This document shows, piece after piece, positions 47,291 through 58,314 of a DNA stretch of 64,000 bases. The translations under genes and the position numbers were made by a program. The stretch's first letter is position 1. Each line of letters begins with the position of its first letter. Origin of the DNA: CAVVSQ01 sp963848825 (GTDB lineage: Bacteria; Planctomycetota; Planctomycetia; Gemmatales; Gemmataceae); assembly GCA_963848825.1 (NCBI GenBank), contig CAWKFA010000015.1:1054001-1118000 (forward strand). The letters run 5' to 3'. A model generated the notes under the pieces. The model made no database searches and had not been told where the DNA came from. It saw only the letters and a list, made by a program, of their open reading frames with translations.

Positions 47291-47977
47291 GTGAAAATAA
47301 CCGTGGCTACTCTCCGCGCTCCTCCGATATCCGGCTCAGAAACGGAAGACATCGGCAAACTTCAACAAGCGAGCGACGTCAGGATCCTGGTCCTGGACGA
47401 TGACGCCGCCATCGGCCTTCTGATCCAGTCGGCGCTCAAGGGCCGGGGCTTCGGTATTGAAGTTCAAACCAACGCCGCCCTCATCGAGGGACAGCTGAAG
47501 AAAGAGCAATACCAGCTTATCCTTCTTGATTACGTGCTGCCGGGGCTCGAATCGCAAACCGTCCTGGAATGGATTCACACCTATCAGCCGGACGCGAGCA
47601 TTATCGTCGTTACCGCCTACCCCTCGATCGATAGTGCGCTGCACTGTTTGCGAAGCCACACCTACGATTATATCACCAAGCCCTTTGCCCTCGATCATCT
47701 GCAAAAGACGGTGACGCGCTGCCTCGAAAGCCGTGGGCTGTTGCGGATGTCCGAGGAAGCCTTGCGCGAGCAGCTCGGCAACGCGATTCGCGAGCGCCGC
47801 AAGGCCCTGGGCCTCACGCTGGCGGAGATGGCCAAACGTACCAATGTGTCCCTGGGCTATTTGTCGCAGATCGAACTCGGCAAAAACTCCGCGTCCGTGG
47901 AAACCCTGTACCGCATAGCCCTCGGCCTGCGGGTGCGCATTGCCGACCTTTTCCAGTCCGTGCAAACGACGATTTAG
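47291..47977 (+). CDS. Response-regulator receiver fused to XRE-type HTH
   Basis: Residues about 30-150 form a receiver domain: VRILVLDDDAAIGLLIQSAL with the acidic pocket, QLILLDYVLPGLESQTVLEW with the phosphoacceptor aspartate, IIVVTAYPSIDSALHCL and YDYITKPFALDHLQKTV with the conserved lysine. Residues about 165-225 form an XRE helix-turn-helix: RERRKALGLTLAEMAKRTNV and SLGYLSQIELGKNSASVETL. Usually receivers pair with winged or LuxR-type outputs, so an XRE output is uncommon. The start may be GTG at 47291 or GTG at 47303; AAGGAG lies just upstream. Confidence 0.8.
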   Translation: MKITVATLRAPPISGSETEDIGKLQQASDVRILVLDDDAAIGLLIQSALKGRGFGIEVQTNAALIEGQLKKEQYQLILLDYVLPGLESQTVLEWIHTYQPDASIIVVTAYPSIDSALHCLRSHTYDYITKPFALDHLQKTVTRCLESRGLLRMSEEALREQLGNAIRERRKALGLTLAEMAKRTNVSLGYLSQIELGKNSASVETLYRIALGLRVRIADLFQSVQTTI

Positions 47978-48010
47978 CACCAGCCTCCGCGCGCCTTGGC
48001 AGCGTGCCGC

Positions 48011-50132
48011 TCATTTCCCCGCTGGTTCTTGTGCTTCCGAAATCAACACGATGAGAGAGTGGGCCATCATCGGATAGGTGGTATCCTCGGCCACCAGGGG
48101 GCCTTCGTCGAGCGCCAGGATATCCAACGGCGACAGTAAGGAGGTGTCGATTGCCCGCCGCCAGCGGCGGCCCGTCGGCGACGGCGGAATGCGAAAGTTG
48201 ATGGCTTCACACCAGCTATTGCAGGCGATGTAGAAATCGCGATCAAGTTCCCGGTCCGTCTGCGTGCCGTCCAAACAATACGCCAAAGTAAGGCTAGCGG
48301 CGGTAAAATCAGGCTGGAAGGGTGCTGTACCGTGCCAGATGATATCCGGCCGCAAATCGTTATTGGGTCCGGTGCCGCGAAAAAAAGTGCGCCGCCGCAA
48401 CGCGGTATGGCGCTTGCGCAAAGCGATGAGCATCGTCGTGAACCGCAAGAAATCTTTGTGTTTGTCGGCCAGTCCCCAGTCGATCCAGCTCAGGCTGTTG
48501 TCCTGGCACCAGGCGTTGTTATTGCCCCTTTGCGTGCGTAAGAATTCGTCACCGGCCAAAATCATCGGCATGCCCTGGGCGAGCAGGAGCGTGGCCAGTA
48601 GGTTTTTTGCTTGCCGTTTGCGCAGGCGAATGATTCCCGGATCGAGACTCGGTCCTTCCGTACCACAGTTCCAGGTAAAATTATCGTCGCTGCCATCGCG
48701 TCCGGACTCGCCGTTGGCGTCGTTATGTTTGCGATTGTAGGAGACCAGGTCCCACATCGTAAAGCCGTCGTGGCAGGACAGAAAATTGACCGAATGGATG
48801 GGTGTGCGCCCTGCCGGTTCGTAAAGGTCGGCGCTGCCGCAGAGGCGCGTGGCCAGGGTGCCGACAAAGCCAGTTTCACCTCGCCAGAAACGGCGGACAT
48901 CGTCACGGAAACGGCCGTTCCATTCCGACCAGCGCCGCCCAAAGGGAAAACCACCCACCTGATAGAGACCGCCCGCGTCCCACGGCTCGGCAATGAGCTT
49001 GGTGCCGGCGAGCACCCCATCCTCCGCGATCATTTCGACAATTGGCGGCTCCAAAAGGACATTGCCCTTCGAATCGCGGCCGAACACCGAGGCCAGGTCA
49101 AAGCGCAGACCGTCGATGTGCATTTCCGCGACCCAGTAGCGGAGGCAATTGAGAATGAGATCGCGGACAATCGGATGGTTGCAGTTGACCGTGTTGCCGC
49201 AGCCGGAAAAGTTGAGATAATTGCCGCCCGACCCGAGCATGTAATAAAGTTCATTGTCCAGTCCGCGGAAAGAATAGGTGCGACCGCGGTCATCCCCCTC
49301 GCCAGTGTGATTGAAGACGACATCGAGAATGACCTCCATGCCGGCGCGGTGAAAGGCGCGGACCATGTCGCGAAATTCGGTGACCTGGCCGTGAGCGGGG
49401 CCAGTGGCCGCGTAAGCAGCCTTGGGCGCTCCGAAGGAAATGCTGTTATAACCCCAAAAGTTACGGAGCTTTTCGCCTGAAAGTGGATTGGTGAAGGGAC
49501 AATCGTCCTCGTCGAACTCATGGACGGGCAGCAACTCGACGGCGGTCACGCCAAGTTTTTGCAGATACGGAATCTTCTCGACCAAACCGGCGAAGGTGCC
49601 GGGATGCGCCACGCAGGACGTGGGATGGCAGGTGAAGCCGCGCACGTGAAGCTCGTAAATGATTGAATCTTCCAGCGGGGTGAGCGGCGGTGCATCTTCC
49701 GACCAGTCGTAGGGCCGGCGCAGAAATAGACTGCGGCGTGAAGTGCCGCGCTTCGCCCCCTTGGCACCAGCCGAGGCAGCAGCGCCGTTGCCACCCCAGG
49801 TCGCGCCGTCGGCGAGCGCGGTGCTCGACGGATCGAGAAGAACGTTGTCGGGATTGAAGCGATGAGTGCTCCCGCGCGGACCGTCGACACGCCAGCCATA
49901 GCGAAAGACCGGCGGCAAGCCGGCCACGAGAATGTGCCAGTGATCGCCCGTGCGGTGGCGGATGGGATCGAGCGGTATCTCCGCCAACGCCTCATCGGTG
50001 TCGAGGGGCGTTAGCACCAGCCGCACCGCCGTCCCGTGCCGGCATAACAGGGCAAAGTTCACTCCGTCGACCAGCGCGGTGGCCCCCAGGGGAAGGGAAC
50101 GCCCGCGCGGTCCGCAAAGTATTCTTCGTCAT
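48011..50132 (-). CDS. glgX: Glycogen debranching enzyme GlgX/TreX type (one frame break)
   Basis: The enzyme hydrolyses alpha-1,6 branches of glycogen. Motifs of GH13: SIIYELHVRGFTCHPTSCVA, AVELLPVHEFDEDDCPFTNP, DVVFNHTGEG, GLRFDLASVFGRD with the catalytic aspartate, LIAEPWDAGGLYQVGGFPFG with the catalytic glutamate and FLSCHDGFTMWDLVSYNRKH. The long frame starts at GTG 50062 with NFALLCRHG, but family members begin earlier (PLGATALVDGVNFALL), which lies in another frame just upstream. An ATG at 50132 after GGAAGG, with one break near 50085, restores this, giving about 707 residues. Confidence 0.87.
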
Positions 50133-50178
50133 TACCTTCCCTTGTTGAGGGCCCTTATTCCCTTGCCCATTCCATGCT

Positions 50179-52123
50179 TTACCAGTCCTTGACGTTGTCG
50201 GCGACGGTGACGGCATGAAGCCGATACTGGCGGCGTTCCCGGTGAATTCGCTCGGCAACTTCCGCGAGATGGGCCGCGGTTTCCTGCGGAGAAAGCGGCA
50301 CCAGCTCACTTTTATCGGGTAAAACGGTGATCGGCCCCGTGACGGCGCGCTGTGATTTGCTGCCGCTGGCGCCGGTTTCGGTGCTTTGCCCGGCGCCGGC
50401 CTGGTCCCCGCGCCATCCGCGGGGCTGCCCTTCGCGGCGTCTTTGCCAGGGTTGAAATTCTTGGGCCCGGGCTGTTGCGTTGGTGGCTCCTCACTAACGT
50501 CAAGCGGTGGCTCGTCCGGATTGGGAAGAGTCTTGATCCATAGCAAACGGGCCAGTTCAAGATTATGTCGCGCGTCTGCGCGGATTTCCGGCACAGTCGC
50601 ATCGTCGAGCAAGCATTCCCGATAGGCCCGCAGGGCTTGTTCGAGTAAGCCACGGTCGTTCCCGCGCGAAGCCTGCAAATAGGCGTTGCCCATCTGAAAA
50701 TACGCGGCGGTGCGGCGGCTGCTCGGGATAAACGAGTCTTCCAGCAGCGCCGATAATGAAGGGCAGCCTCGGCAAAGCGTCCGAGCCGATAGAGCGCGGC
50801 CCCCTCGTTATAAGATAGAAGCGCGGGATCCGAGGTAAAATCCTCGGCGGCTTCGAAATAACCCAATGCCTCCCGTACCTGCCCACGGCCAAAGGCCTCG
50901 TTGCCCTTGCGCAATAGGGCCGCGACGTCCGGCAACGGCGGCGCTGATAAGCGTGCACGCCAGTAATGCCAGAGGCACGACTGCTGTCGTTTTGGTGCGC
51001 CGAAAACCCAGGACAGCGAGTGGTTCGGCGTCTCCGGTGGCGAGCGTGGCATATTGCCCGCGATCCGCACGGCCTCTACTCCCGAGAAGCGTTAGCGCCA
51101 GCAACAGCAGCGAAAGGCCGAGAAACCAGGCATGACGCGGCTCCCGGGCTGGCAAGGCGTCCTCCTCGCTGGCAACGGCCTCTTCCTGCTGCCTGGAGAG
51201 GATGGTGGGCAGCAACTTTCCGAGCAATAACTTGCCGGTGAAAGCCGGTAGATACTTGCCGCCTGTCCGGCGCGCTATCTCCTTGAGGGGCTTTTCATCG
51301 ACGCGCGTGTGCACCGGCTGCCCGTTAAATTCCAAAACGCCACCGGCCCAGGGGATCGTATAGTCTTCTCCGGGATTGCCCAGCGCAATGGTATGAACGG
51401 GAATTTGGTGACGGCGTGCCTCTTCCGCGCCGGGCAGCCACTCCTCATCCCGCGCGGGGTCATCCCCGTCGGAAAGCAGCAAGATATCGCCGCCCAATTT
51501 CGTGTCGAGCACGTGAACCGCCAGACGCAATGCCTCGCCGATGCGCGTCCCGGAAGCCGGCGTTTCCCCGCTTCGTGGTCGCAAGGCAGGCGGCAAGTCG
51601 TCGGCATCGATACGTGTCACGGCGTCGAGCAGATGATCGTAATCGGCTGTCAGTGGGAAAGCGACTTGCGCATGCGTGGCGAAAATGACCAGCGCCACCC
51701 GTAGGCCACCCTGGTCAGTCAAGGCCGTCGCCAGGTCACTGAGCGCTCGCCTGGCGAGATCTTGCCGGCTGGGCTGCTCGGCGAGCATGCTACGGCTAAC
51801 ATCGAGAACGAGGACCAGGTCTCGTTCCGATAAGCGCCACCTGAGCCGAGCATACGCCCCCATCGCGGGCCGGCGATGCCGATAATGAGCGTGCCAAGGC
51901 CGAGAAACAAAGCCAGCGTTTGCGCAGCCCGAAGCCGCGGCCTGTCAAGCCGGAGCTTTTCGATCGCGGCGGGGTGCCCGAGCAGATTGAGCATGCGCCG
52001 ACGTCGGGCCTGGACGAAAAACAGCAGGATGGCCAGTGCCGGCAGCGCCGCGAGGCACCAGAGCAGGGCGGGGTAAGCAAACCAGGTTGACATCGATTCG
52101 TGCATTACCATCCCTTGCCACAA
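50179..52123 (-). CDS. BatB-like VWA membrane protein with C-terminal TPR part (four frame breaks)
   Basis: Two N-terminal helices (LLWCLAALPALAILLFFVQA, then TLALFLGLGTLIIGIAGPRW) lead, after a break near 51865, into a VWA domain with MIDAS motif DLVLVLDVSRSMLAEQPS and DILLLSDGDD. A third helix (WFLGLSLLLLALTLLGSRGR) and a fourth (VVPLALLACTLIS) precede, after breaks near 50940 and 50735, a TPR region (RKGNEAFGRGQVREALGYFE, YNEGAALYRLGRFAEAALHY, MGNAYLQASRGNDRGLLEQA) and, after a break near 50330, the end (HLAEVAERIHRERRQYRLHA). BatB and BatC are often separate; here they look joined, although a lost stop at 50940 cannot be excluded. Confidence 0.68.
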
Positions 52124-52147
52124 CCGGGATGCACCAGTTCCGAGTAC

Positions 52148-53160
52148 TTACGGCAATCGCCGCCAGCACGTATTTTCTAACCCAATGAGTAACAGCCAGG
52201 ACATCAGAGCCGCCACCGCGAACCCGGTGTGGCCTTCGTAGTAGCGTCGATATTGAAAGCTCAGAACGCGACTGCGCTCCAACTGATCGATTTGGTTGCA
52301 GACCTCGCCGAGGGCCTTCCCGTCGCCGGCCTGAAAAGCTCGACCGCTGGTGATTCTGGCAATCTCTTCAAGGACTTTGCGTGCCTCAGCGGCGGCACCG
52401 GCGACCTCCTTGGGAGTGTCGGCGAACTCAGGGCCTGCCCCAATCGCATAAACAGGGATGCCGAGATTACCGGCGAGCTGGGCAGCCTGGCGGGGTGTCA
52501 AGGCCGGCGGCGGCACGTTGCTTTCTCCGTCGGTGAGAAAAATGACTACTTTGCGGCGCGGCGCTGCCTTACGTAGCGATTCCAGCGCCCAGGCGATGGC
52601 GTCCCCTGGATTGGTTGTTGCCTCGGAAACGAGCGTGCGGGCGCTTCCGCATCGAGGACCTTGAGCAGGGCGGCATGGTCCAGCGTGAGTGGACACGCGG
52701 TTTCCGGCCGCGTCGCGAACGTAATAAGACTGATAAGGTCCTGGGGTCGGGCAGTTAGTTTATCGCCACTGGGCACTTCGCCGCCAGCCACAAAGGCGTG
52801 AAAGACTTTCTGGACACCCTCGAGCCGCGTCAGCACCTCGTTTTGCCACAGGAAATCGGGGGTGTTCATGCTCGCGCTGACGTCGACCACCATGGCGATA
52901 GCGATGCCTTCGGTGGGCAGACGTGTGCCGGCATCCGGCCAGCGCGGGCCAGCAAGCCCCACAATCACGCAGCAAAGCCCCACGCCGCGCAGCAAGAGGC
53001 CGGCCCACAGGGCACGAACGCTTCGACCGCGCGGTAAGCCGGAGAGCAACGCCGTGTTCGAGAAGCGCAAGGTGGCCCGGCCCCGTTTTCGCCAATGCCA
53101 CAAGATGGGCGGCACCAGCAGCAGCAACGCTAGATAGAGAGGGTGGACAAAACTCGGCAT
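52148..53160 (-). CDS. BatA-like VWA membrane protein (one frame break)
   Basis: The N-terminus (FVHPLYLALLLLVPPILWHW, then ALWAGLLLRGVGLCCVIVGL) is the DUF1550/BatA-type two-helix module ending in GLAGPRWPD. The VWA domain begins IAIAMVVDVSASMNTPDFLW (DxSxS MIDAS) and continues, after a break near 52640, with LVSEATTNPGDAIAWALESL, VVIFLTDGESNVPPPALT and a final helix FAVAALMSWLLLIGLENTCW. Bat proteins are linked with MoxR ATPases and stress tolerance; no MoxR gene is in the window. It is followed 25 bases later by the BatB-TPR gene. Confidence 0.75.
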
Positions 53161-53258
53161 GAGTTAACTCGGCCCGTGAGCATTTTACCCTTGGCCCCCA
53201 AGATGGAGATTGGTAGACTTTTTACATTATCCACCATTTTTTCGCAATTGCCAGGGCC

Positions 53259-54059
53259 ATGACAACGGGAGACAAAATGTCGGAGTTCGCCGCGAAGGGC
53301 AAAACACGCAGTTCGCTCGACCTTGATGGTGGGCGAGAAGCCAGCTTGCCTCCGCTCCGTGTCCGCTACTTCCGTCAGATGAAACATCAGCGTGTCTACA
53401 CCGCCGAAGTGTGGTGGCCCAAGGCCGCCGGACCGCACCACGGCCAGGTTACCGTACGTCTTTTGGGGGCCGGGGCACAAATCCTGCCCACCGAGCAGGT
53501 GCTGGACGCCGCCATGCCAGACAGCAAGGCCACTTTTTACGTTACCCCGCTGGCACGCGGCTGGCTGGGCAACCAGAAGCTGGAAGTGCTCGCGCACGGC
53601 CGCAAGATCCAAGAAATCCCACTCGCCAGCAAGGTCGTTAGCCAGCGGCTCACCTGGTTTTTGTTGTTCTGTACCCTGTTCGTGCCATGGTTTTTCACGG
53701 AATTCGTCAAACGCTCGCCGCTTGTGGACAATGTTCGGCGCAATGCGCAGGGCACGGACATAACAAAAAGACCGTCCGAGGAGGTGGATGCCTACATCAA
53801 GGACAATGTGCCAGCCTTGCCGGCCTTTCTGAGCAAAACTCCCGTGGAAACGGGGCTACTTGAAACGCGCAAGGCCGTCGCCAATGGCTACCAACAAGTC
53901 GTGGCTATTTCCCGGATCGAGCCGATCGCCTTCTATCTTGGCGTTATCCTCTTGTGCATTACCTTGATCTCGGCATTTTTACATCGCGCCAAGCGTGGCC
54001 AGGCCACGGGCAAACCGCTCCTGGTGGCCGCCGCGCGCCATGATTCCGAACAGGAATGA
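53259..54059 (+). CDS. Hypothetical membrane protein with two transmembrane segments
   Basis: The 266-residue protein has a soluble N-terminal strand domain (RVYTAEVWWPKAAGPHHGQV, then AKATFYVTPLARGWLGNQKL shortened as ATFYVTPLARGWLGNQKL), one helix at about 130-150 (LTWFLLFCTLFVPWFFTEFV), a soluble loop, and a second helix near 225-245 (PIAFYLGVILLCITLISAFL). An alternative start is the methionine of MSEFAAKG. It is divergent from batA and convergent with the kinase gene, stopping two bases before it. I do not recognise the family. Confidence 0.6.
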   Translation: MTTGDKMSEFAAKGKTRSSLDLDGGREASLPPLRVRYFRQMKHQRVYTAEVWWPKAAGPHHGQVTVRLLGAGAQILPTEQVLDAAMPDSKATFYVTPLARGWLGNQKLEVLAHGRKIQEIPLASKVVSQRLTWFLLFCTLFVPWFFTEFVKRSPLVDNVRRNAQGTDITKRPSEEVDAYIKDNVPALPAFLSKTPVETGLLETRKAVANGYQQVVAISRIEPIAFYLGVILLCITLISAFLHRAKRGQATGKPLLVAAARHDSEQE

Positions 54060-54060
54060 C

Positions 54061-55505
54061 TTATTTGGGATGCACCGCGGGCAGATAGACGGTAAAAGTG
54101 CTGCCTTCCCCTAGCCGGCTGTCGGCGCGCACCGAACCTTGCATGGCTTGCGATAGGTGCTTGACGATCGACAGGCCTAGCCCCGTGCCACCCAGATCGC
54201 GTGAACGCGCCCTGTCCACACGATAAAAACGCTCGAAGATCCGCGGCAAATCTCCCTCCGCGATGCCGATGCCGGTGTCCTTGATTTCCAGCATCACCTT
54301 GTCATCGTCGCGGCCCCAGCGCCACCCGCACCAGGCCCCCCTCGGGCGTGTATTTAATCGCGTTATCGATAAGGTTATCGAGTATTTGGCGAACCGCTTC
54401 CTCATCCGCCCAGACAATGGCAGGGCCCTCGGCGGCGGGCGGAGGGACCACTTCCAAACGCTGTTTCTTCCCTTCCGCGAGCGTCCGGTGCTTATCCAAA
54501 CATTCGTGCACGATGGTGGCCAGTTCCAGTTCTTCACGCGAAAACGCCTCCGTGGCGGACTCGATACGGGCCAGACGCAGCAAATCGAGAATCAGGTTAT
54601 GCAACCTTGTGCCCTGATCCGCTATCCGCTCCAGGAACTTGCCACGATGAGCGTGATCGTCCACCGCCCCGTCGATCAATGTCTCGACGCAGGCCTGAAT
54701 AATCGCCAGGGGCGTTTTGAGCTCATGCGAGACGTTGGCGACAAACTCTTGCCGGACACGTTCCAGCCGGCGGAGCTCGGTATTGTCGTGAAAGACCAGC
54801 ACGGCCCCGTGAGCCGCTTCCGGAGCCGCGGGGGTACTGCATATGGGCCGGTGAGGCCGTAATCGGCAATCGAGCGACATGCACGCTGAGGGATCGGCTG
54901 CCGGGCCCATTCCAGGTAAGTTCCTGAGTCTGTTGTTCCCCGTTGGCCATGGCGCCGCGAATGACGTCATGGATCGAACGGTGCCGCACGAGCTCCCAGA
55001 GAAAGCGCCCGACGGCATTGCGCGTGGAAAATTCCAGGAGTTGGCCAGCGCGCTCGTTGGCGAAAAGTACACGCTGCTCCGGATCGACCGCCACCACTCC
55101 CTCGACCATGCTGCTCAACACGGTGCGCAATTGCTGGCGGTCCTCGTCGAGCTGCGCGAACTGTGACGCGAGCCGGCCGCTCATGTGGTTAAAAGTGCGC
55201 GTCAGCAGGCCAACTTCGTCCCCCCCCTCGACAAAGACACGCTGGCCATAGGCGCCGGCGGCTATTTCTTCAGCGCCGTGCGTCAACTCGCGGATCGGTT
55301 TCGCGATGCGCCGGGCGATCCAAAATGCCAGCGCCAGGGCCAGGCAACCGGTCAAGGCGGCGGCCGTCCATACCAGGTGTTGCAGCGAAGCCCTATCCAG
55401 CGGCTCGGGCTGGCTGCCCACGACAAAACCGAGTAATCCCAGGCAAAAAACGATCAGCACGCTATACGTGCCGAAAAGCTGCCAGAACATCCTTGAATGC
55501 CACAT
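54061..55505 (-). CDS. PhoR-like sensor histidine kinase (two frame breaks)
   Basis: Two transmembrane helices (QLFGTYSVLIVFCLGLLGFV; TAAALTGCLALALAFWIARR) enclose a very short periplasmic loop; a HAMP domain (IAKPIRELTHGAEEIAAGAY) and a PAS domain (LSSMVEGVVAVDPEQRVLFA) follow. After a break near 54840 comes the HisKA box VANVSHELKTPLAIIQACVE, then DNLIDNAIKYTPEGG, and after a break near 54312 DTGIGIAEGDLPRIFERFYR and GTGLGLSIVKHLSQAM. The arrangement is that of PhoR-type kinases. The phosphorelay partner is not adjacent. It begins 62 bases after the alaS stop, on the same strand. Confidence 0.83.
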
Positions 55506-55567
55506 GATGGACCATCTGAAAAAAGAAAGCCACGGCTTGCCAGGAACCCCGGCGCTGTGGGGTAGGC

Positions 55568-58253
55568 TTACTTCGCCAACTGCTCAGCCACCAGTTGCCG
55601 GGCCAGGGCCAGGGCGTCGGCCAGCTTGCCGGGCTCTTTGCCCCCGGCCTGCGCCATGGTGGGCTTGCCCCCGCCGGCGCCGCCCACCACCTTGGCCACC
55701 TGTCCAACCAACTTGCCGGCGTGCAAACCCTTTTGCACCAGGTCATCGCTGACCGCCGCCAGCAGCCCCACCTTGCCGTCGTCCGCCCAGCCAATGACGA
55801 CCACCGCGCTACCGGCCTTCTGCTTGATGCGATCGACCTGCGTGCGTAACTGCTCGTCGGGGCCGGGGGGCATTTCGCCGATGATCACCGTGGCACCGTG
55901 AATCTGCTGCGCGGCCGCATACAACTGATCGCCAGCACTCGTCAGATCATTGGCTGAGCCTTTTTTTAGCTGCTGCTGCAGTTTCTTGACCTCCTCCTGC
56001 AGCGCTTCCACGCGTCCCGCCAGGTCATCCGCCTTGCAATGAAAGCGGCCCGTTAAATCGTCGACAACGGCTGCCAGTTTCTGCACCGTCCGCACCGCCT
56101 CCCGTCCCGTCACCCCGGTCAACCGCCGCACACCTTTGCCGACCAGTTCCTGGCCGATGATTTTAAAGAAACCCGCCTCACCCGTGTGCGTCAGATGGGT
56201 CCCGCCGCAGAACTCGATCGAATGCTCCAGCGTGGCTTCGTCGGGTTGTTTGGCGCCGACGATTAACACACGCACCGGATCGGGATACTTTTCACCAAAT
56301 ACCGCGCGTACCCCCGGCAACTTTTTGGCCTCCTCCAGGGGCTGTTGCGCTGCCGTAACCGGCAAATCCGCATAGATTTTCTCGTTGACAAGCCGCTCGA
56401 CCTCGACAACTTGCTCCGCGGATAGCGGTTCTTGATGAGTAAAGTCGAATCGAGTCTTGTTGGGGTCAACCAGCGAACCTTTTTGTTCCACATGTTCGCC
56501 CAGGACCTTGCGCAGTGCCCAGTTGAGCAGGTGGGTGGCGGTGTGGTTGCGCATGGTATCACTGCGCGCGGAGTCGCGCGTCAACGTCGCCGGTTGACCG
56601 ATCTTGATGGTGCCCTCGCGCAGCGCCGCCACATGCAAGACGCTGTCCCCCAGGCGCTGGGTATCCTCGACATCGAACGTGCCGGTCTTGGACGTGATGG
56701 TGCCCTTGTCGCCTACCTGTCCCCCCTGCTCGGCATAAAAATTGGTTTTGTCGAGCACCAAGCCAACCTGGTCGCCCGGAGCCAGTTTCCCCGACGTACC
56801 GACCAGGTTGTCCTTCACCCAGGCGACGATCTTGCACTTGGCAATGTTGCCTTTGTACTTGAGGGAATCGTCGGTCCTGGGCAACTCCCCGGTTATCGCG
56901 CTGACGACCATTTTTTCGCGGCCCTGGCCCGATACCTCGCGGTGTTTTTGAATCGCTTCCTCATAACCGGCCTCATCCACGGTTAATGACAATTCCTGGG
57001 CCATTTGCAGGGTCAGGTCGCTGGGAAAGCCATAGGTGGTTTGTAGATTCGCCATGTCGGCCCCAGGGATGCGGCCTGTCGCGACCGCTTCCTTCGCCGC
57101 TTGTTGAAAGTGCACCATGCCGCGCTGAATCGTTTGATAAAAGTCGGCCTCCTCCGCGCGTATAATGTCGGCGACCTGGTCCGGATGGGCTGTCAATTCT
57201 GGAAAGGCCTCGCCCATTTGCTTCACCAACACGGGCACCAGCTTGAAGACAAAAGGCTCGCGCAACTCGAAGTACTGATAGCCGAAGCGAACCGCCCGGC
57301 GGATGACGCTGCGCAACACGGCGTCCCGTTTTTTATTGCCCGGCCGGGCGCCATCGGTAATCGCGAACGTCGCCATGCGCACATGGTCGGCGATGACGCG
57401 AAAGCCGGTGTCGGCCCTGTCGTCGAGCCGGCCGCCGTATTGTTTACCGGTCAGTTGACCAAAGGCTTCCATGATGGGCGAAAAGACGTCGGTGTCATAG
57501 TTACTCGCCTTGTTTTGCAGGACGGCCGCCACGCGTTCAAAACCCATGCCCGTATCCACATGGTGCGCGGGCAGCGGCGTCAAGGTGCGGTCCGGGTTGC
57601 GGTTGAACTGGATGAAGACCAGGTTCCAGATCTCGATAACGTCCGGCGTGCCCTTGTTGACCAGGTGGCCGCCGCTGCCGTCCGGGCGTGCGGTCGATAT
57701 GTATTTCGGTGCAGGGGCCGCAGGGTCCCGTCTCGCCCATTTCCCAAAAGTTGTCCTTCTTGTTGCCCAGGTGGATATGGGCATGGTCGATGTCGGTGAC
57801 CGTTTTCCAGAGCTCAAGTGCCTCCTCATCGCGTGGCACCCCTTCCTCGGGGCTGCCTTCGTACACGGTCGCATGCAGGCGGCGCCTGTCCATGCCCCAG
57901 ACGCCCGTCAAAAGCTCCCAGGCCCAGGCGATGGCTTCCTTCTTGAAATAATCGCCGAAGGACCAATTGCCGAGCATTTCGAAGAAGGTGTGATGGTAAG
58001 TGTCCTTGCCCACATCATCGAGATCGTTGTGTTTGCCGCCGGCGCGAATACATTTTTGCGTGTTCGCGGCCCGCCGGTAAGGTCGCGTGCCCGTGCCGAG
58101 AAACACTTCCTTGAACTGGTTCATGCCCGCGTTGGTGAACAGCAAGGTCGGGTCGTCCAGCGGCACGACGCTGGAGGAAGGGACATACGTATGTCCATGT
58201 TTGTCGACGAAGAAATCAATGAACTGCCGGCGAATTTGATTTGCGGAAAGCAT
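55568..58253 (-). CDS. alaS: Alanyl-tRNA synthetase (one frame break)
   Basis: AlaRS charges tRNA-Ala. It begins MLSANQIRRQFIDFFVDKHG, then PLLFTNAGMNQFKEVFLG-like TLLFTNAGMNQFKEVFLG, QKCIRAGGKHNDLDDVGKDT, HTFFEMLGNWSFGDYFKKEA. A break near 57695 leads to GTPDVIEIWNLVFIQFNRN and VDTGMGFERVAAVLQNKAS. The editing domain has HTATHLLNWALRKVLGEHVE and the zinc cysteine/histidine motif IEFCGGTHL; the C-terminal C-Ala domain follows (GGGKPTMAQAGGKEPGKLAD). About 895 residues. As this gene is essential, the break is almost certainly a sequence error. Confidence 0.93.
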
Positions 58254-58314
58254 CAGGGCCCTTTTATTAGGATTGATCGTTCGCGTTTTCGAGACGAAGC
58301 GCGAAAGCGATGAA

